From the NCBI GenBank assembly GCA_028280615.1, contig JANQLK010000011.1, positions 21,018 through 85,017 of the forward strand: a DNA stretch of 64,000 bases. The letters are read 5' to 3'. Each line of letters opens with the position of its first letter. Position 1 is the first letter of the stretch. The translations under genes and the position numbers were made by a program. Source of the stretch: Woeseiaceae bacterium (GTDB lineage Bacteria > Pseudomonadota > Gammaproteobacteria > Steroidobacterales > Woeseiaceae). Under the pieces are notes generated by a model, which worked only from the letters and a program-made list of their open reading frames with translations, was not told where the DNA came from and made no database searches. Positions 27,016 through 37,065 of the stretch are shown in pieces.

Positions 27016-28054
27016 CCAGGGTCAGCTCCGGCGGTTCGCTGACCTCGGCGAGCGCGGCGGTGGCAGCCCCCCACTCCTCGCTCTTGTTGAGCGCCTTCAA
27101 GCTCTTGCCACCCGTGCCATGCAGCCGTGCCAGGCGCACCTGCGACACGGGATTCGAATAGCCGGACAGCGCGTGAACGGCGCGCTCGGCCCGCGCCCGG
27201 TCATTGCAGATGATGACCATATCGCAACCCGCCGACAGCGACAGCTTCGCGCGATCCGGCATGCTGCCGTACTCGCGCGTCGCCTTCATGCTCAGGTCGT
27301 CCGAGAATACGGCGCCGTCGAAGCCGAGCCGGCCGCGCAGTTCCTCCTGAATCCAGTACCGGGAGAAGCCGGACGGCTCGGGATCGATGTCGGCGTACAC
27401 GATATGCGCCATCATGACGCCGGCCACCGCTCGCGTCGATACCAGGCGCTCGTAGGGCAGCATGTCGTCGAGCAGGTCGCCGTACTCGCGCCGGTCCACG
27501 GGCAGTTTCAGGTGCGAGTCTGCGACCACGGCGCCGTGACCCGGGAAGTGCTTGGCAACGGCGGCCATGCCGGCGCTCCTGAGCCCGCGCGAGAACTGCG
27601 TAGCGAGAGCCCCGACGACTCGTGGACTGGAGTGAAACGCTCGGTCGCCGATGATCTCGCTGATGCCCCAGTCGAGGTCGACGCAGGGCGCGAAACACAG
27701 GTCGATGTCGACAGACCTGAGTTCGCTTCCGATCAGCCAGCCGGCTGTCCTGGCAAGCTGCTCCGCCTGCTCCGCGTCGCGACGATGCAGCCGCCCGATC
27801 GCGCGCATCGCCGGAATGACCGTGAACCCCTCCCGGAATCGTTGTACCCGGCCGCCCTCGTGATCGACGGCGATCAACAGCGGCGGCCGCCTGAGCCGGC
27901 GCAGCTCGGCGACGAGTTCGGTGATCTGCTGCACGGATTCGAAGTTGCGGGTGAACAGAATGATGCCGCCGACGGCAGGCTCGCGCAGCAGATCGCGGTC
28001 CGCCGGCGTCAGGCGGGTACCGTCGATATCGAGCATGACGGGGCCAAGGGACAT
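27008..28054 (-). CDS. nagZ: Beta-N-acetylhexosaminidase (peptidoglycan recycling)
   Basis: 348 aa, glycoside hydrolase family 3. NagZ removes GlcNAc from anhydro-muropeptides in the cytoplasm. It carries the family block KHFPGHGAVVADSH, whose His is the general acid/base, and FSDDLSMKATREYG with the nucleophile Asp. Substrate residues appear in AVDHEGGRVQRFREGFT. The start ATG follows a short, very A+T-rich spacer after rlmD, which probably carries its own promoter. It overlaps the next gene by 8 nt. Confidence 0.96.
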   Translation of the reverse strand: MSLGPVMLDIDGTRLTPADRDLLREPAVGGIILFTRNFESVQQITELVAELRRLRRPPLLIAVDHEGGRVQRFREGFTVIPAMRAIGRLHRRDAEQAEQLARTAGWLIGSELRSVDIDLCFAPCVDLDWGISEIIGDRAFHSSPRVVGALATQFSRGLRSAGMAAVAKHFPGHGAVVADSHLKLPVDRREYGDLLDDMLPYERLVSTRAVAGVMMAHIVYADIDPEPSGFSRYWIQEELRGRLGFDGAVFSDDLSMKATREYGSMPDRAKLSLSAGCDMVIICNDRARAERAVHALSGYSNPVSQVRLARLHGTGGKSLKALNKSEEWGAATAALAEVSEPPELTLDA

Positions 28055-28101
28055 GGTCGTAACTTATATTTTACTTTCCATAAATTCAATAAATTACTGT
28101 T
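28055..28101 (-). promoter_or_regulatory. A+T-rich spacer upstream of nagZ
   Basis: 47 nt between rlmD and nagZ made almost entirely of A and T in an otherwise GC-rich operon. On the minus strand it contains TATAAG and a GGAAAG about 20 nt before nagZ. It is a likely internal promoter or an UP-like or RNA-processing element. No -35 box with good spacing is evident. Confidence 0.35.
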
Positions 28102-29421
28102 TTACTTAACAAAGACTGCCATGGACTCGACATGTGCCGTGTGCGGGAACATGTCGATGATGCCCGCCGCTTCGAGCCTGTAGCCATGCTCGCGAACCAG
28201 CGTCCCGGCATCCCGAGCCAGCGTTCCCGGGTGGCAGGACACGTACACGATACGCTGTGCACCGATGCGCTGCACATGCTCGAGAACCTCGGCCGCGCCG
28301 CTGCGGGCCGGATCGAGCAACAGGCGGTCCCAGCTTCCATCGAACCAGCGTTCGCTGCCGTCGATTTTTGCGAGGTCAGCCGCCGTAAACTCGACGTTGT
28401 CGAGCCCGTTCAGGCTCGCGTTGGCCCCGGCACGTCCGACGAGCCCTGCCTCACCTTCGATTCCCAGCACGTGACCGGCCCGGCGCGCGATCGGCAACGT
28501 GAAGTTGCCAATGCCGCAGAAAAGGTCCAGGACGCGGTCGTCAGGCCCCGGTTCGAGCCAGTCGACGGCCTGCTCGACCATGCGCTCGTTGATCTCAGGG
28601 TTGACCTGCACGAAGTCGATTGGCCGAAACCCGACGTTTAGGTCGAAGCCCGGCAAGGCGTAGAACAGCGGCTCCGGGTTTACGTCGGGCCAGGCGCATT
28701 CGAGCGAATCGAGTCCGCCGGGCTGGAGCCATGCCTGGATACCGTGCTGTTCACCGAAGGCGCGGATACGATCGAGATCGCCGGCAGTCGGCGGATCGAG
28801 CACGCGAAACACGAGCGCGGTGGCGTTGTCCGCGACGGCCACCTCCACCTGCGGCAGGCGCGCGCGAATCGACAGCGAGCCAATCAGCTCGCTCAGCGGC
28901 AGCAGCAGGCCGTCGACGGGCCTGGCGAGTACCTCGCAACGCTCCATCTCGGCGATGAACGGCGCGTGCCGCTCGCGAAAGCCGACCAGCACGCGGCCTT
29001 TCGCCGGCACGTCCTTGACGGCCAGACGGGCCCGGCGACGGTAATTCCAGGGTTCGGCCGTCAACGGCTCGAGACGCTCGGCCGGGCTCACCCCGCCGAT
29101 GCGCTCGAGGCTGTCCCAGAGCGTCCGGGCCTTGATGTCACGCTGCTGTTCGATCGACACGTGCTGCAGGGAGCAGCCGCCGCAGCGGCCGTAGGCGGCG
29201 CAGCGCGCATCGACCCGCTCGGGCGACGCCTCGAGCACTTCGAGCAGTTCGGCTTCGTCGAAATTGCGGCGCCGCTTGCGCCTGAGGAAGCGGACCGACT
29301 CGCCCACGAGCGCGCCGGCGACGAACACCTTCTTGCCTTCGCCCGCAACGATACCGCGTCCGTCGTGGGTTACCGAATCGATCCGCCCTTCTTCGGGCTC
29401 GCGACGTCTGGCCCTTGCCAC
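28102..29421 (-). CDS. rlmD: 23S rRNA (uracil(1939)-C(5))-methyltransferase
   Basis: 439 aa. TRAM domain at the N-terminus, then the [4Fe-4S] cysteines C74, C80, C83 (CAAYGRCGGCSLQH) and C162, closely matching the E. coli spacing. The SAM-binding motif is VLDLFCGIGNFTLPIA. The catalytic Cys lies in YVSCHPGTLARD. It methylates U1939 of 23S rRNA. It begins 3 nt after the exonuclease gene ends, so the two are likely co-transcribed. Confidence 0.96.
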   Translation of the reverse strand: MARARRREPEEGRIDSVTHDGRGIVAGEGKKVFVAGALVGESVRFLRRKRRRNFDEAELLEVLEASPERVDARCAAYGRCGGCSLQHVSIEQQRDIKARTLWDSLERIGGVSPAERLEPLTAEPWNYRRRARLAVKDVPAKGRVLVGFRERHAPFIAEMERCEVLARPVDGLLLPLSELIGSLSIRARLPQVEVAVADNATALVFRVLDPPTAGDLDRIRAFGEQHGIQAWLQPGGLDSLECAWPDVNPEPLFYALPGFDLNVGFRPIDFVQVNPEINERMVEQAVDWLEPGPDDRVLDLFCGIGNFTLPIARRAGHVLGIEGEAGLVGRAGANASLNGLDNVEFTAADLAKIDGSERWFDGSWDRLLLDPARSGAAEVLEHVQRIGAQRIVYVSCHPGTLARDAGTLVREHGYRLEAAGIIDMFPHTAHVESMAVFVK

Positions 29422-29424
29422 GAG

Positions 29425-30198
29425 CTACGCGGCCGGCCAGGCGGCCAGGAACTCGTCGATGTGCGCCTCGCCCATGCCCTCGAGCGTGGAACGCACGAGC
29501 GTCATCTCGCGCTCGAGATCGGCATCGTCGAGATTGCCGCGCATGTGCTCGAAGCGCAGGTAGACCAGCCAGGTATTCAGCACATCGGTCTCGCAATAGT
29601 CGCGGATCTCCTTGATCCCACCCGCCTGGTACTTGTCCCAGACCCTGTCGCCGCTCATGCCGAGCTTGCCCGGAAACCCCAGGAGCGTCGCAATCTCGTC
29701 GAGCTTGGCGCGGCCGCGCGGGTTGTAGTTCGACAGGATGTCCATCAGGTCCATGTGCCGCCAGTGGAAACGCGACAGGTAGTTGTTCCATTTGAAGTCG
29801 CGGTCGTGCTCACCCGTTTCCCAGTAGCGAGGCGCCTGGATGCCGTGCCTGAGCGCCCGGTAGTGCAGCACCGGCAGGTCGAAACCGCCACCGTTCCACG
29901 ATACGAGATCCGGCGTGTAGCGGTCGATACCGTCGAAGAATCGGCGCACGATTTCGGCCTCGTCGGCGTCTTCGTCGCCCAGGCTCCAGACGCGAAACGA
30001 GTTGCCCTGTCTGAGCGCAACCGATATCGCGACGACCCGATGCTTGTGCAGCGGCAGAAAATCGCTGCCGGTTGCCTGCTGGTGCAGGAAGGTCATCGCG
30101 TTGGCAACCTTCTCGTCTTCGATGCCCTCCATGCCGAGTGCAAGCTTGCCGAACTCGACGTCCGGTACGGTTTCGATATCAAAGGAAAAGCAGTTCAT
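29425..30198 (-). CDS. Predicted 3'-5' exonuclease (PolB-exonuclease-like)
   Basis: 257 aa, DnaQ-like fold. The acidic motifs are visible: FDIETVPD (Exo I), SWNGGGFDLPVLHYRA (Exo II) and RDYCETDVLNTW (Exo III, with the Tyr/Asp pair). These match the family described as related to the exonuclease domain of DNA polymerase B. Substrate is unknown. It sits between acpS (4-nt overlap) and rlmD, an arrangement seen in related gammaproteobacteria. Confidence 0.87.
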   Translation of the reverse strand: MNCFSFDIETVPDVEFGKLALGMEGIEDEKVANAMTFLHQQATGSDFLPLHKHRVVAISVALRQGNSFRVWSLGDEDADEAEIVRRFFDGIDRYTPDLVSWNGGGFDLPVLHYRALRHGIQAPRYWETGEHDRDFKWNNYLSRFHWRHMDLMDILSNYNPRGRAKLDEIATLLGFPGKLGMSGDRVWDKYQAGGIKEIRDYCETDVLNTWLVYLRFEHMRGNLDDADLEREMTLVRSTLEGMGEAHIDEFLAAWPAA

Positions 30199-30596
30199 TC
30201 GGTGTTGCTCACTTGCGTTGCATTTTCGACGACGGCGAAGGCGATGATCAGTCCCGCGTCGTCGGTCAGACTGACGTGGCCCGCGCCGACCCCGAGTTCG
30301 TCGCAGACCTTGCGGCCGCGATCCGACCAGATCACGAGCGGCCGGCCCCAGGCGTTGCTCGTGATGCCGACGTCGCGAATCCAGACACCGTGCGCGAAGC
30401 CCGTGCCCATCGCCTTGACCGTGGCCTCCTTGCCGGCGAAGCGCATCGCGAGGAAACGCACCGGGTGCTTCGAGCGCTCGAACAGCGCCCTTTCCTCGGG
30501 CATCAACAGCCGGTTGACGAAATGCTCGCCGAAGCGCTCGTAGGTTGCCTTGACGCGCGCGAGCTCGATGACGTCGGTTCCGACGCCGAAGATCAT
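30195..30596 (-). CDS. acpS: Holo-[acyl-carrier-protein] synthase
   Basis: 133 aa. Attaches the phosphopantetheine arm from CoA to acyl carrier protein in the cytoplasm. Hallmarks are [18 protein letters not shown] at the start, containing the Mg-binding Asp, and [16 protein letters not shown]. Coupled by ATGA-type 4-nt overlaps to pdxJ upstream and the exonuclease gene downstream, as in the conserved pdxJ-acpS pair. Confidence 0.96.
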   Translation of the reverse strand: MIFGVGTDVIELARVKATYERFGEHFVNRLLMPEERALFERSKHPVRFLAMRFAGKEATVKAMGTGFAHGVWIRDVGITSNAWGRPLVIWSDRGRKVCDELGVGAGHVSLTDDAGLIIAFAVVENATQVSNTE

Positions 30597-31339
30597 TCGG
30601 CCGGCTCGCCGCGTGCGGTCAGCATGAGCTGCTTCATCTCGCGCACGGCCGTCGACAGGCCGTCGAACACGGCGCGCGCCACGATCGCATGACCGATGTT
30701 CAGTTCATCGATCTGGGGGATTTCGGCGATCGGCGCGACGTTGCCATAGTGCAGGCCGTGGCCCGCGTTGACGACGAGGCCGAGCCCGGCACCGTACTCG
30801 GCGGCCGCGCGGATTCGTTCGAGCTCGAGCGCCTGCTCATCGCCACCGGCGTCGGCGTAGCCGCCCGTGTGCAGCTCGACGACCGGGGCACCGGCCGCGA
30901 CCGCCCCGTCGAGCTGCCTCGAATCGGGGTCTATGAACAGTGAGACGCGGATGCCGGCCTCGCCGAGTTTCCTGCACGCCGCCGCTACGTCGTCGATACG
31001 CCCGGCGACGTCGAGCCCGCCCTCCGTGGTCAGCTCCTCGCGTTTCTCGGGCACGAGGCAGACGTCGCGCGGCGCGGTCTCGACGGCGATGTCGAGCATC
31101 TCGTCGGTGACGGCGCACTCCAGGTTCATGTGCGTCCTGAGCTGGTCCGCAATCTCGGCCAGGTCGTGATCCTGGATGTGCCTGCGGTCTTCCCGGAGAT
31201 GGACCGTGATGCTGTCCGCGCCGGCCGTCTCGGCCAGCCGGACCGCATCCGCCGGGCGCGGATACGGCGTGCCGCGCGCCTGCCTTATGGTCGCCACGTG
31301 ATCGATATTGACGCCGAGCTTGATCGGTCCGCTGTTCAT
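30593..31339 (-). CDS. pdxJ: Pyridoxine 5'-phosphate synthase
   Basis: 248 aa from the ATG at 31339. The track's GTG at 31351 adds four residues and has no better ribosome site. PdxJ condenses 1-deoxyxylulose 5-phosphate with 3-amino-2-oxopropyl phosphate, the last ring-forming step in vitamin B6 synthesis. Motifs: [49 protein letters not shown] and [12 protein letters not shown]. It follows recO in the canonical recO-pdxJ-acpS order. Confidence 0.96.
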   Translation of the reverse strand: MNSGPIKLGVNIDHVATIRQARGTPYPRPADAVRLAETAGADSITVHLREDRRHIQDHDLAEIADQLRTHMNLECAVTDEMLDIAVETAPRDVCLVPEKREELTTEGGLDVAGRIDDVAAACRKLGEAGIRVSLFIDPDSRQLDGAVAAGAPVVELHTGGYADAGGDEQALELERIRAAAEYGAGLGLVVNAGHGLHYGNVAPIAEIPQIDELNIGHAIVARAVFDGLSTAVREMKQLMLTARGEPAE

Positions 31340-31373
31340 GCCTTGCACCACACGCCGGCGACTTCGCCGCGCC

Positions 31374-32111
31374 TCAGGAACGACCGCTCATTTTAGCGCG
31401 ACTGCGATGGAGGTCGACCAATACTTTACGGCTCTTGAGTTCCTTGCCGCCCAGCTGGTGGGCAATGACATCCCGAAGCAGGCGGCCGGCCGCGCCCAGC
31501 GTGTCGTCATCGTCGAACCGGCCCGCGCCTATCGCGAGCAGCTGTCTGCCCAGGAACACGCGCTTGCCCGCATCGCGGCGCACACTCACGGGCCCCTGGT
31601 CCGGACGGAAGGCATAGTGCCCTTCCGCGGCGAGTGGATCGCCGCTTACGGCATCGTGATCCAGGTTGAGCGCGTAGCCTAAGAGTCTCAAAAGCTCGAT
31701 CTCGAAAGCCCGAAGGACGGGCGCCGGTGCCGGTGCACTCGCGAGAGCCGCGATCGTTTCCGCGTAGGCGTCGAAAGCCTCGGGCTGCGGATCGTGGCGG
31801 TGCAGAAAATTCAGTATCAGCTCGTTCAGGTAGTAGCCCGACAGCAGTGCGTCGCCGGTCAACGAAAGGGGACGGCCGTCGAGCTCCGCGCCGGTCAGCG
31901 TCCCGAGTTCCGTGCGCGCATGCCACGAGACTCTGAGTGGCAGGAACGGCCGCAGGATGCCCTTGAGCCGGGACTTCCGGGAACGTGCGCCGCGTGCGAC
32001 GAGCGCGAGCTTGCCATGCTCATGCGTAAACACGTCGAGCAGCAGGCTCGTGTCGCGAAACGGCCGGTGATGCAGCAGGAAGGCCGGCTGGCCGTGGACG
32101 CGGCTCGTCAT
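31374..32111 (-). CDS. recO: DNA repair protein RecO
   Basis: 245 aa from the ATG at 32111, 5 nt after the era stop; the track's earlier start overlaps era. It has an N-terminal OB fold ([36 protein letters not shown]) and a helical C-terminal domain ([13 protein letters not shown]). RecO anneals DNA and helps RecR load RecA onto SSB-coated gaps. The zinc-finger cysteines found in some RecO proteins are absent, as is usual in this group. Confidence 0.93.
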   Translation of the reverse strand: MTSRVHGQPAFLLHHRPFRDTSLLLDVFTHEHGKLALVARGARSRKSRLKGILRPFLPLRVSWHARTELGTLTGAELDGRPLSLTGDALLSGYYLNELILNFLHRHDPQPEAFDAYAETIAALASAPAPAPVLRAFEIELLRLLGYALNLDHDAVSGDPLAAEGHYAFRPDQGPVSVRRDAGKRVFLGRQLLAIGAGRFDDDDTLGAAGRLLRDVIAHQLGGKELKSRKVLVDLHRSRAKMSGRS

Positions 32112-32116
32112 GGCGC

Positions 32117-33016
32117 TCAAACCGCGTCGAAACCCAGGTTTTGCAGATCCTTGTCGCTGTTCGCCCAGTTCTCGCGAACCTTGACCCATAGCCCGACGTG
32201 CACCGGCATGCCGAGCTGCTGCTTGAGGTCGAGCCGAGCGGCACGACCGATGGCCTTGAGCCGTGCTCCGGCCTTGCCGACGACGATGCCCTTCTGGCTG
32301 TCGCGCTCGACCCAGATGATCGCGTCGATCTCGAGCTTGCCGTCAGACTCGGCATAGCGCTCGATCTGCACGGTCAATCCGTACGGCAGTTCCTCGTGCA
32401 GATTGAGTGTGAGCTTTTCGCGAATCGTTTCGGCGGCGCGAAACTCGCGATTCCTGTCGGTGCGCATCTCGTCCGGGAAGAACGGCGGCGACTCGGGCAG
32501 GAAGCCCGGCAGCGTGTCGAGCAGGCGATCGAGGTTTTGGCCCGTCTTCGCAGACGCCGGGATCAACTCGGCGAATTCGTGCCGTTCGGACATCTCGGCC
32601 AGTGCGGCCAGTACCGCCTCGCGCGGGTGCACGGTATCCACCTTGTTGAGTAATGCGATTGCCGGGGCGGACGCGCGCCGGATGCGTTCGAGCACGTCGC
32701 CGTCTTCCGCGGTGAAACGGCCCGCCTCGGTGACGAACAGAATCACGTCGGCGTCGGCCAGCGCGCTCGCCGCGGTGCGGTTCATGAGCTTGTTCATGGC
32801 CTTGCCGCTGCTGCGATGCAGGCCCGGTGTATCGACGAACACGATCTGACTATCCTGGTCCGAATGTACGCCGAGAATCCGGTGCCGCGTGGTCTGCGGC
32901 TTGGCCGTAACGATGCTGACCTTCTCGCCCACGAGCGCGTTGATCAGCGTGGACTTGCCGACGTTGGGCCGGCCCACGACAGCGACGAAGCCTGAGCGAA
33001 AGCCCGCGTCGTTCAT
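32117..33016 (-). CDS. era: GTPase Era
   Basis: 299 aa from the ATG at 33016, which overlaps the rnc stop (ATGA); the track start lies within rnc. G1 GRPNVGKST (15-23), G2 and G3 (FVDTPGLH) and G4 NKVD are intact. The C-terminal KH domain carries GIVVGKAGARLKAIGRAAR. Era binds the 3' end of 16S rRNA and assists small-subunit maturation. Coupled with rnc as in most proteobacteria. Confidence 0.97.
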   Translation of the reverse strand: MNDAGFRSGFVAVVGRPNVGKSTLINALVGEKVSIVTAKPQTTRHRILGVHSDQDSQIVFVDTPGLHRSSGKAMNKLMNRTAASALADADVILFVTEAGRFTAEDGDVLERIRRASAPAIALLNKVDTVHPREAVLAALAEMSERHEFAELIPASAKTGQNLDRLLDTLPGFLPESPPFFPDEMRTDRNREFRAAETIREKLTLNLHEELPYGLTVQIERYAESDGKLEIDAIIWVERDSQKGIVVGKAGARLKAIGRAARLDLKQQLGMPVHVGLWVKVRENWANSDKDLQNLGFDAV

Positions 33017-33696
33017 GAGCCGGCCTCCTCCAGCTCGGCCAGCATGCGCTCGGCCGCCTGCTGTTCGGCCTTGCGCCGCGATGGGCCCGCGCCATCGGTC
33101 GTGGCTTCGATTTGCGCGACCGTACAGCGCACTTCGAAGTGCTGTCGATGCGCCTTGCCGCTCACGCCAAGGAGCTCGTAGTCCGGCCGTTCGAGGCCCC
33201 TGCCCTGCAGCCACTCCTGGAGGCGCGTCTTGGGATCTCTGAGTTCGCGAGGGTCGGGTAGCGATTCGAGGCGCCCGGCATAGACACGCTCGACGACCGC
33301 CCGCGCCGCGTCGTAGCCGGCATCGAGATACACGGCACCGAACAGCGCCTCGACGGCGTCCGCGAGTATCGAGCCGCGCCGATGACCGCCGCTCTTCTGC
33401 TCGCCGCCGCCGAGAATGAGGTGCTGTCCCAGGTCCAGATCGCGCGCAAGCTCCGCAAGCGTCGCGTCCTTGACGAGCGACGAGCGCAGCCGGCTCAGGT
33501 CGCCCTCGTCGGCGTTCGGGATAGCACGGTAGACGTAGTCGGATATGACGAAGTCGAGGACAGCGTCGCCCAGAAACTCGAGCCGTTCGTTGCTCTGACC
33601 CGATGAGCTGCGGTGCGTCAGGGCGAGTTCGAACAGCGCTGGGTCACGGAATTCATAACTCAGCGTATCGCGCAGCCAGCGGGCCGCTTTACGCAC
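33013..33696 (-). CDS. rnc: Ribonuclease III
   Basis: 227 aa, GTG start (the nearby ATG is out of frame). Double-stranded-RNA endonuclease that processes rRNA precursors. Signature NERLEFLGDAVLDFVISDYV; the metal-binding Asp and Glu (ILADAVEALFGAVYLD) are present. A C-terminal double-stranded-RNA-binding domain ends GAGPSRRKAEQQAAERML. Overlaps era by 4 nt. Confidence 0.96.
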   Translation of the reverse strand: MRKAARWLRDTLSYEFRDPALFELALTHRSSSGQSNERLEFLGDAVLDFVISDYVYRAIPNADEGDLSRLRSSLVKDATLAELARDLDLGQHLILGGGEQKSGGHRRGSILADAVEALFGAVYLDAGYDAARAVVERVYAGRLESLPDPRELRDPKTRLQEWLQGRGLERPDYELLGVSGKAHRQHFEVRCTVAQIEATTDGAGPSRRKAEQQAAERMLAELEEAGS

Positions 33697-33748
33697 GGGT
33701 CTTGCTCATCGATCGGGCGCCTGGAGGGTTCGGGGCGCCGACAGTGTA

Positions 33749-34132
33749 TCAGCGGCGCACCAATTCCTGCTTGTCGAAATGCACCGTGAACGAGATATTC
33801 GCGATGAACGGCACCGTGTGGTCATAGGTTGCCCCGATCTGGAAGCCGCCCGAGGCCGGCGTGACCTTCACGTCCCGGTACTTGATGATGGTGATGTCCT
33901 CGACCTCGAATCGCCGCTGGATCGAACGGCGTATGTCGGCCGGCGACGCGCCCTGCGAGTCGAACTCCTGGCGAACGCCGCTGACGACGCTCGACACCTT
34001 TGAATAGTTGAGGAAGACCGGTGTGAGTCTCAGCCCCGCGTACACGAACAGGCCGATGAACGACACGAGAATGATCATTCCGAGCGTCGTCATGCCCTGC
34101 TGGCTGCGATGCAGAGAATTGCGAACGATCAT
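33749..34132 (-). CDS. DUF4845-family membrane protein
   Basis: 127 aa. One hydrophobic segment near the N-terminus (GMTTLGMIILVSFIGLFVYAGLRL) is followed by a soluble domain (ASPADIRRSIQRRFEVEDI). This is the conserved DUF4845 gene usually found between lepB and rnc in gammaproteobacteria. The N-terminus has some resemblance to pilin-like leaders. Function is unknown. Confidence 0.88.
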   Translation of the reverse strand: MIVRNSLHRSQQGMTTLGMIILVSFIGLFVYAGLRLTPVFLNYSKVSSVVSGVRQEFDSQGASPADIRRSIQRRFEVEDITIIKYRDVKVTPASGGFQIGATYDHTVPFIANISFTVHFDKQELVRR

Positions 34133-34204
34133 ACGAGTTCTTCAAGCGATACTGGAGCACTGATTATGGCAAGTATCCGGCCGAAATCAGTGACTCACAG
34201 CACA

Positions 34205-34966
34205 CTATTGGATCTTCTGGCCGATTCGTTTCCAGTCCGGCCACTCGAGGCCGTCCATGTGCATCCAGATACGCACCGCTTCGCCGACGAGATTGGTTTC
34301 CGGGATCAGGCCGACCTCCGGGTAGCGGCTGTCCGTGCTGTTGTCCCGGTTGTCGCCCATCATGAAGTAGTGGCCGTCCGGGACGACGTATTCACCGTTG
34401 GCGCGGCCTTCCGGTACCAGGATGTTGATGTCGTGGCGCCGGCCGAACAGCTCTTCCTCGTGCAATGCGCCGCCGCGCACCCGCGGGTCGATTGGCGGTT
34501 CGACCTCGATCAGCTGGCCGTTGATCGTGAGCCGGTGCTTGTCGTAGCGAACGCGGTCGCCCGGCAGGCCGACGACGCGCTTGATGTAATTCGTGCTCGG
34601 GTCCTTCGGTAGGCGGAACACGACGACGTCGCCGCGCTCGGGGGAGCCGGTCTCGACGACCTTGGTCTCGGTCACGGGCAATCGCAGGCCGTACGAGTAC
34701 TTCTTGACGAAGATGAAGTCGCCCTGCAGCAGAGTCGGCTCCATCGAACCGGACGGGATGCGGAACGGCTCGAACACGAACGAACGGATGACCAGGACGA
34801 ACAACAGCACCGGGAAGAACGACTGGCTGTATTCGACGAGCGTCAATCGCGACTGCGATGCCTTCGCATAGCGATCCTGGCGCTGCCAGACGAACTTGTT
34901 GACCGCGACCACGACTCCCGTGAACACCGTCAACACCGTCAGTATCAATGCAAGATTAACGACCAA
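34205..34966 (-). CDS. lepB: Signal peptidase I
   Basis: 253 aa with a TTG start at 34966; GAGG sits five bases upstream and no other in-frame start fits. Two membrane segments precede the catalytic domain. The Ser/Lys dyad is Ser74 in RIPSGSMEPTLL and Lys129 in STNYIKRVVGLPGDRV. MGDNRDNSTDSRY is the conserved box E. It cleaves Sec and Tat signal peptides on the outer face of the inner membrane. Follows lepA as usual. Confidence 0.96.
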   Translation of the reverse strand: MVVNLALILTVLTVFTGVVVAVNKFVWQRQDRYAKASQSRLTLVEYSQSFFPVLLFVLVIRSFVFEPFRIPSGSMEPTLLQGDFIFVKKYSYGLRLPVTETKVVETGSPERGDVVVFRLPKDPSTNYIKRVVGLPGDRVRYDKHRLTINGQLIEVEPPIDPRVRGGALHEEELFGRRHDINILVPEGRANGEYVVPDGHYFMMGDNRDNSTDSRYPEVGLIPETNLVGEAVRIWMHMDGLEWPDWKRIGQKIQ

Positions 34967-34981
34967 AATAACCTCAACTGC

Positions 34982-36772
34982 TTACTTGTCTACCCGCAGC
35001 ACTGCGAGAAAGGCTTCCTGCGGGATCTCGACCGACCCCACCTGTTTCATGCGCCGCTTGCCGGCCTTCTGCTTCTCGAGCAGCTTGCGCTTGCGGCTCA
35101 CGTCGCCGCCGTAACACTTCGCCGTGACGTTCTTGCGCAGCGCCTTGACCGTGCTGCGGGCGATGATCTGGCCGCCGATGGCGGCCTGGATGGCAACGTC
35201 GAACATCTGCCGCGGAATCAGCTCGCGCATCTTGTCGACGAGCTCGCGCCCACGGTGGGTCGCGCTCGCACGATGCACGATGATCGACAGCGCATCGACG
35301 CGCTCCTTGTTGATGAGCACGTCCAGGCGGACGAGATTGGCCGGCTCGAAGCGCTCGAAATGGTAGTCGAACGAGGCGAAACCGCGGCTCACCGACTTCA
35401 GGCGATCGAAGAAATCGAGCACGACCTCGGCCAGCGGCATCTCGTACTCCAGGGACACCTGGCTGCCGAGGTAGCGCATGTGCTTCTGCACGCCGCGCTT
35501 CTCGACGCACAGCTTGATCACACTACCGACGTGCTGTTCGGGCACGAGGATATTGGCGACGATGATCGGCTCGCGAAGCTCGGCGATTTCGTTGCTCGGC
35601 GGCAGTTTCGAGGGATTGTCGACGTAGGTTTCCTCTCCAGTGTTGTCCACGACCTCGTAGACGACGGTTGGCGCCGTCGTGATGAGCTCCAGGTCGTACT
35701 CGCGCTCGAGCCGCTCCTGCACGATTTCCATGTGCAGCATCCCGAGGAATCCACAGCGGAAGCCGAAGCCGAGCGCCGCCGAGGACTCGGGTTCGAAGTG
35801 CAGCGCCGCATCGTTCAGGCGCAGCTTTTTGAGCGCCTCGCGAAAGTTCTCATAGTCGTCCGAACTGATCGGGAACATGCCGGCGAAGACGCGCGGCTGC
35901 ACCTGCTTGAATCCCGGCAGCGGCTGTGCACAGGGATTCCGGCTCAGTGTCAGCGTGTCGCCGACGGGCGCGCCGTAAATGTCCTTGATCGCCGCGATGA
36001 CGAAGCCGACCTCACCCGTCTCGAGTGCCTCGCGGTCGCTCATCTTTGGCGTGAAGCTGCCAACCCGATCCGCGTTGTAGCTATCGCCGGTTGACATGAC
36101 CGTAAACTTGGCGCCCCTGGGCAGACGCCCGTTGACGACCCGGACCAGCGACACCACGCCGACGTAGTTGTCGAACCAGGAGTCGATGATCAACGCCTGC
36201 AGCGGCCCGTCCGGATCGCCCGCCGGTGCCGGGATGCGGCTGACCAGCGACTCCAGCAGCTCGGGCACGCCGGCGCCGGTCTTGGCGCTGACGTGTACGG
36301 CGTCGCTCGCGTCGATGCCGATGACGTCCTCGATCTCGGCCCGAACGCGCTCGGGCTCGGCGGCCGGCAAGTCGATCTTGTTCAACACCGGCACGACCTC
36401 GAGCCCCATGTCGATTGCCGTGATGCAGTTGGCCACGCTTTGCGCCTCGACGCCCTGCGCCGCGTCGACGACCAGGAGCGCGCCCTCGCAGGCCGCAAGC
36501 GACCGCGACACTTCGTACGAGAAGTCGACGTGACCGGGCGTATCGATGAAGTTGAGCTGGAATTTCTCGCCCGCCGCCGACGTGTAGTCGAGTGAGACGC
36601 TCTGCGCCTTGATCGTGATCCCGCGTTCGCGCTCGAGGTCCATCGAATCGAGCACCTGCTCGGCCATCTCCCGCTCGGAAAGACCGCCGCACAGCTGGAT
36701 GAAGCGATCGGCCAGCGTCGACTTGCCGTGGTCGATGTGGGCGATGATCGAGAAGTTGCGTATTTGCTGCAT
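34982..36772 (-). CDS. lepA: Elongation factor 4 (back-translocating GTPase)
   Basis: 596 aa from the ATG at 36772 ([20 protein letters not shown]); the 35 extra residues in the track are not conserved. GTPase motifs AHIDHGKST (11-19), DTPGHVDF and NKIDLP are present, then EF-G-like domains and the LepA-specific C-terminal domain ([20 protein letters not shown]). It acts on ribosomes during elongation or assembly. Twinned with lepB downstream. Confidence 0.97.
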   Translation of the reverse strand: MQQIRNFSIIAHIDHGKSTLADRFIQLCGGLSEREMAEQVLDSMDLERERGITIKAQSVSLDYTSAAGEKFQLNFIDTPGHVDFSYEVSRSLAACEGALLVVDAAQGVEAQSVANCITAIDMGLEVVPVLNKIDLPAAEPERVRAEIEDVIGIDASDAVHVSAKTGAGVPELLESLVSRIPAPAGDPDGPLQALIIDSWFDNYVGVVSLVRVVNGRLPRGAKFTVMSTGDSYNADRVGSFTPKMSDREALETGEVGFVIAAIKDIYGAPVGDTLTLSRNPCAQPLPGFKQVQPRVFAGMFPISSDDYENFREALKKLRLNDAALHFEPESSAALGFGFRCGFLGMLHMEIVQERLEREYDLELITTAPTVVYEVVDNTGEETYVDNPSKLPPSNEIAELREPIIVANILVPEQHVGSVIKLCVEKRGVQKHMRYLGSQVSLEYEMPLAEVVLDFFDRLKSVSRGFASFDYHFERFEPANLVRLDVLINKERVDALSIIVHRASATHRGRELVDKMRELIPRQMFDVAIQAAIGGQIIARSTVKALRKNVTAKCYGGDVSRKRKLLEKQKAGKRRMKQVGSVEIPQEAFLAVLRVDK

Positions 36773-36810
36773 GCTGAGGGGGCGCTCGGGAACCGGCGAA
36801 GTATACCGGT

Positions 36811-37059
36811 TTATTCGCCGTCCGCGAGCCGTGCCAGCGCACGGCTCACGGCGTCGGAATCGAGCTTGAATTCGCACAGCAGCTCGCCGTCGAACTCGAC
36901 GACAGGCACGCGGACATCGTACGTCCGGCGCCAGTCGTCGCGGCTGTCGATATCGTGGACGCGGACCTCCGCTCGCCGGTTGACGAGTTCGAGCAGCTGC
37001 TCGACGAGTACCTCGCAGAGATGACAGCCCTGGCGGCTATATACGTCAAACACGGCCAT
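36811..37059 (-). CDS. Glutaredoxin-like (DUF836) thiol protein
   Basis: 82 aa. Thioredoxin-fold start [16 protein letters not shown] with a CxxC pair at Cys12 and Cys15, then VRVPVVEF with a cis-Pro-like position. Members of this short family often sit between rseC and lepA, as here. Substrate is unknown. It starts 6 nt after rseC ends, so it belongs to the same operon. Confidence 0.85.
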   Translation of the reverse strand: MAVFDVYSRQGCHLCEVLVEQLLELVNRRAEVRVHDIDSRDDWRRTYDVRVPVVEFDGELLCEFKLDSDAVSRALARLADGE

Positions 37060-37065
37060 GGGCTT

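Noticed and set aside
33697-33748. GGCGCC inverted repeat between rnc and DUF4845 as a terminator
   Set aside because: A stem can form but no U-run follows on the transcribed strand, and the operon continues into rnc.
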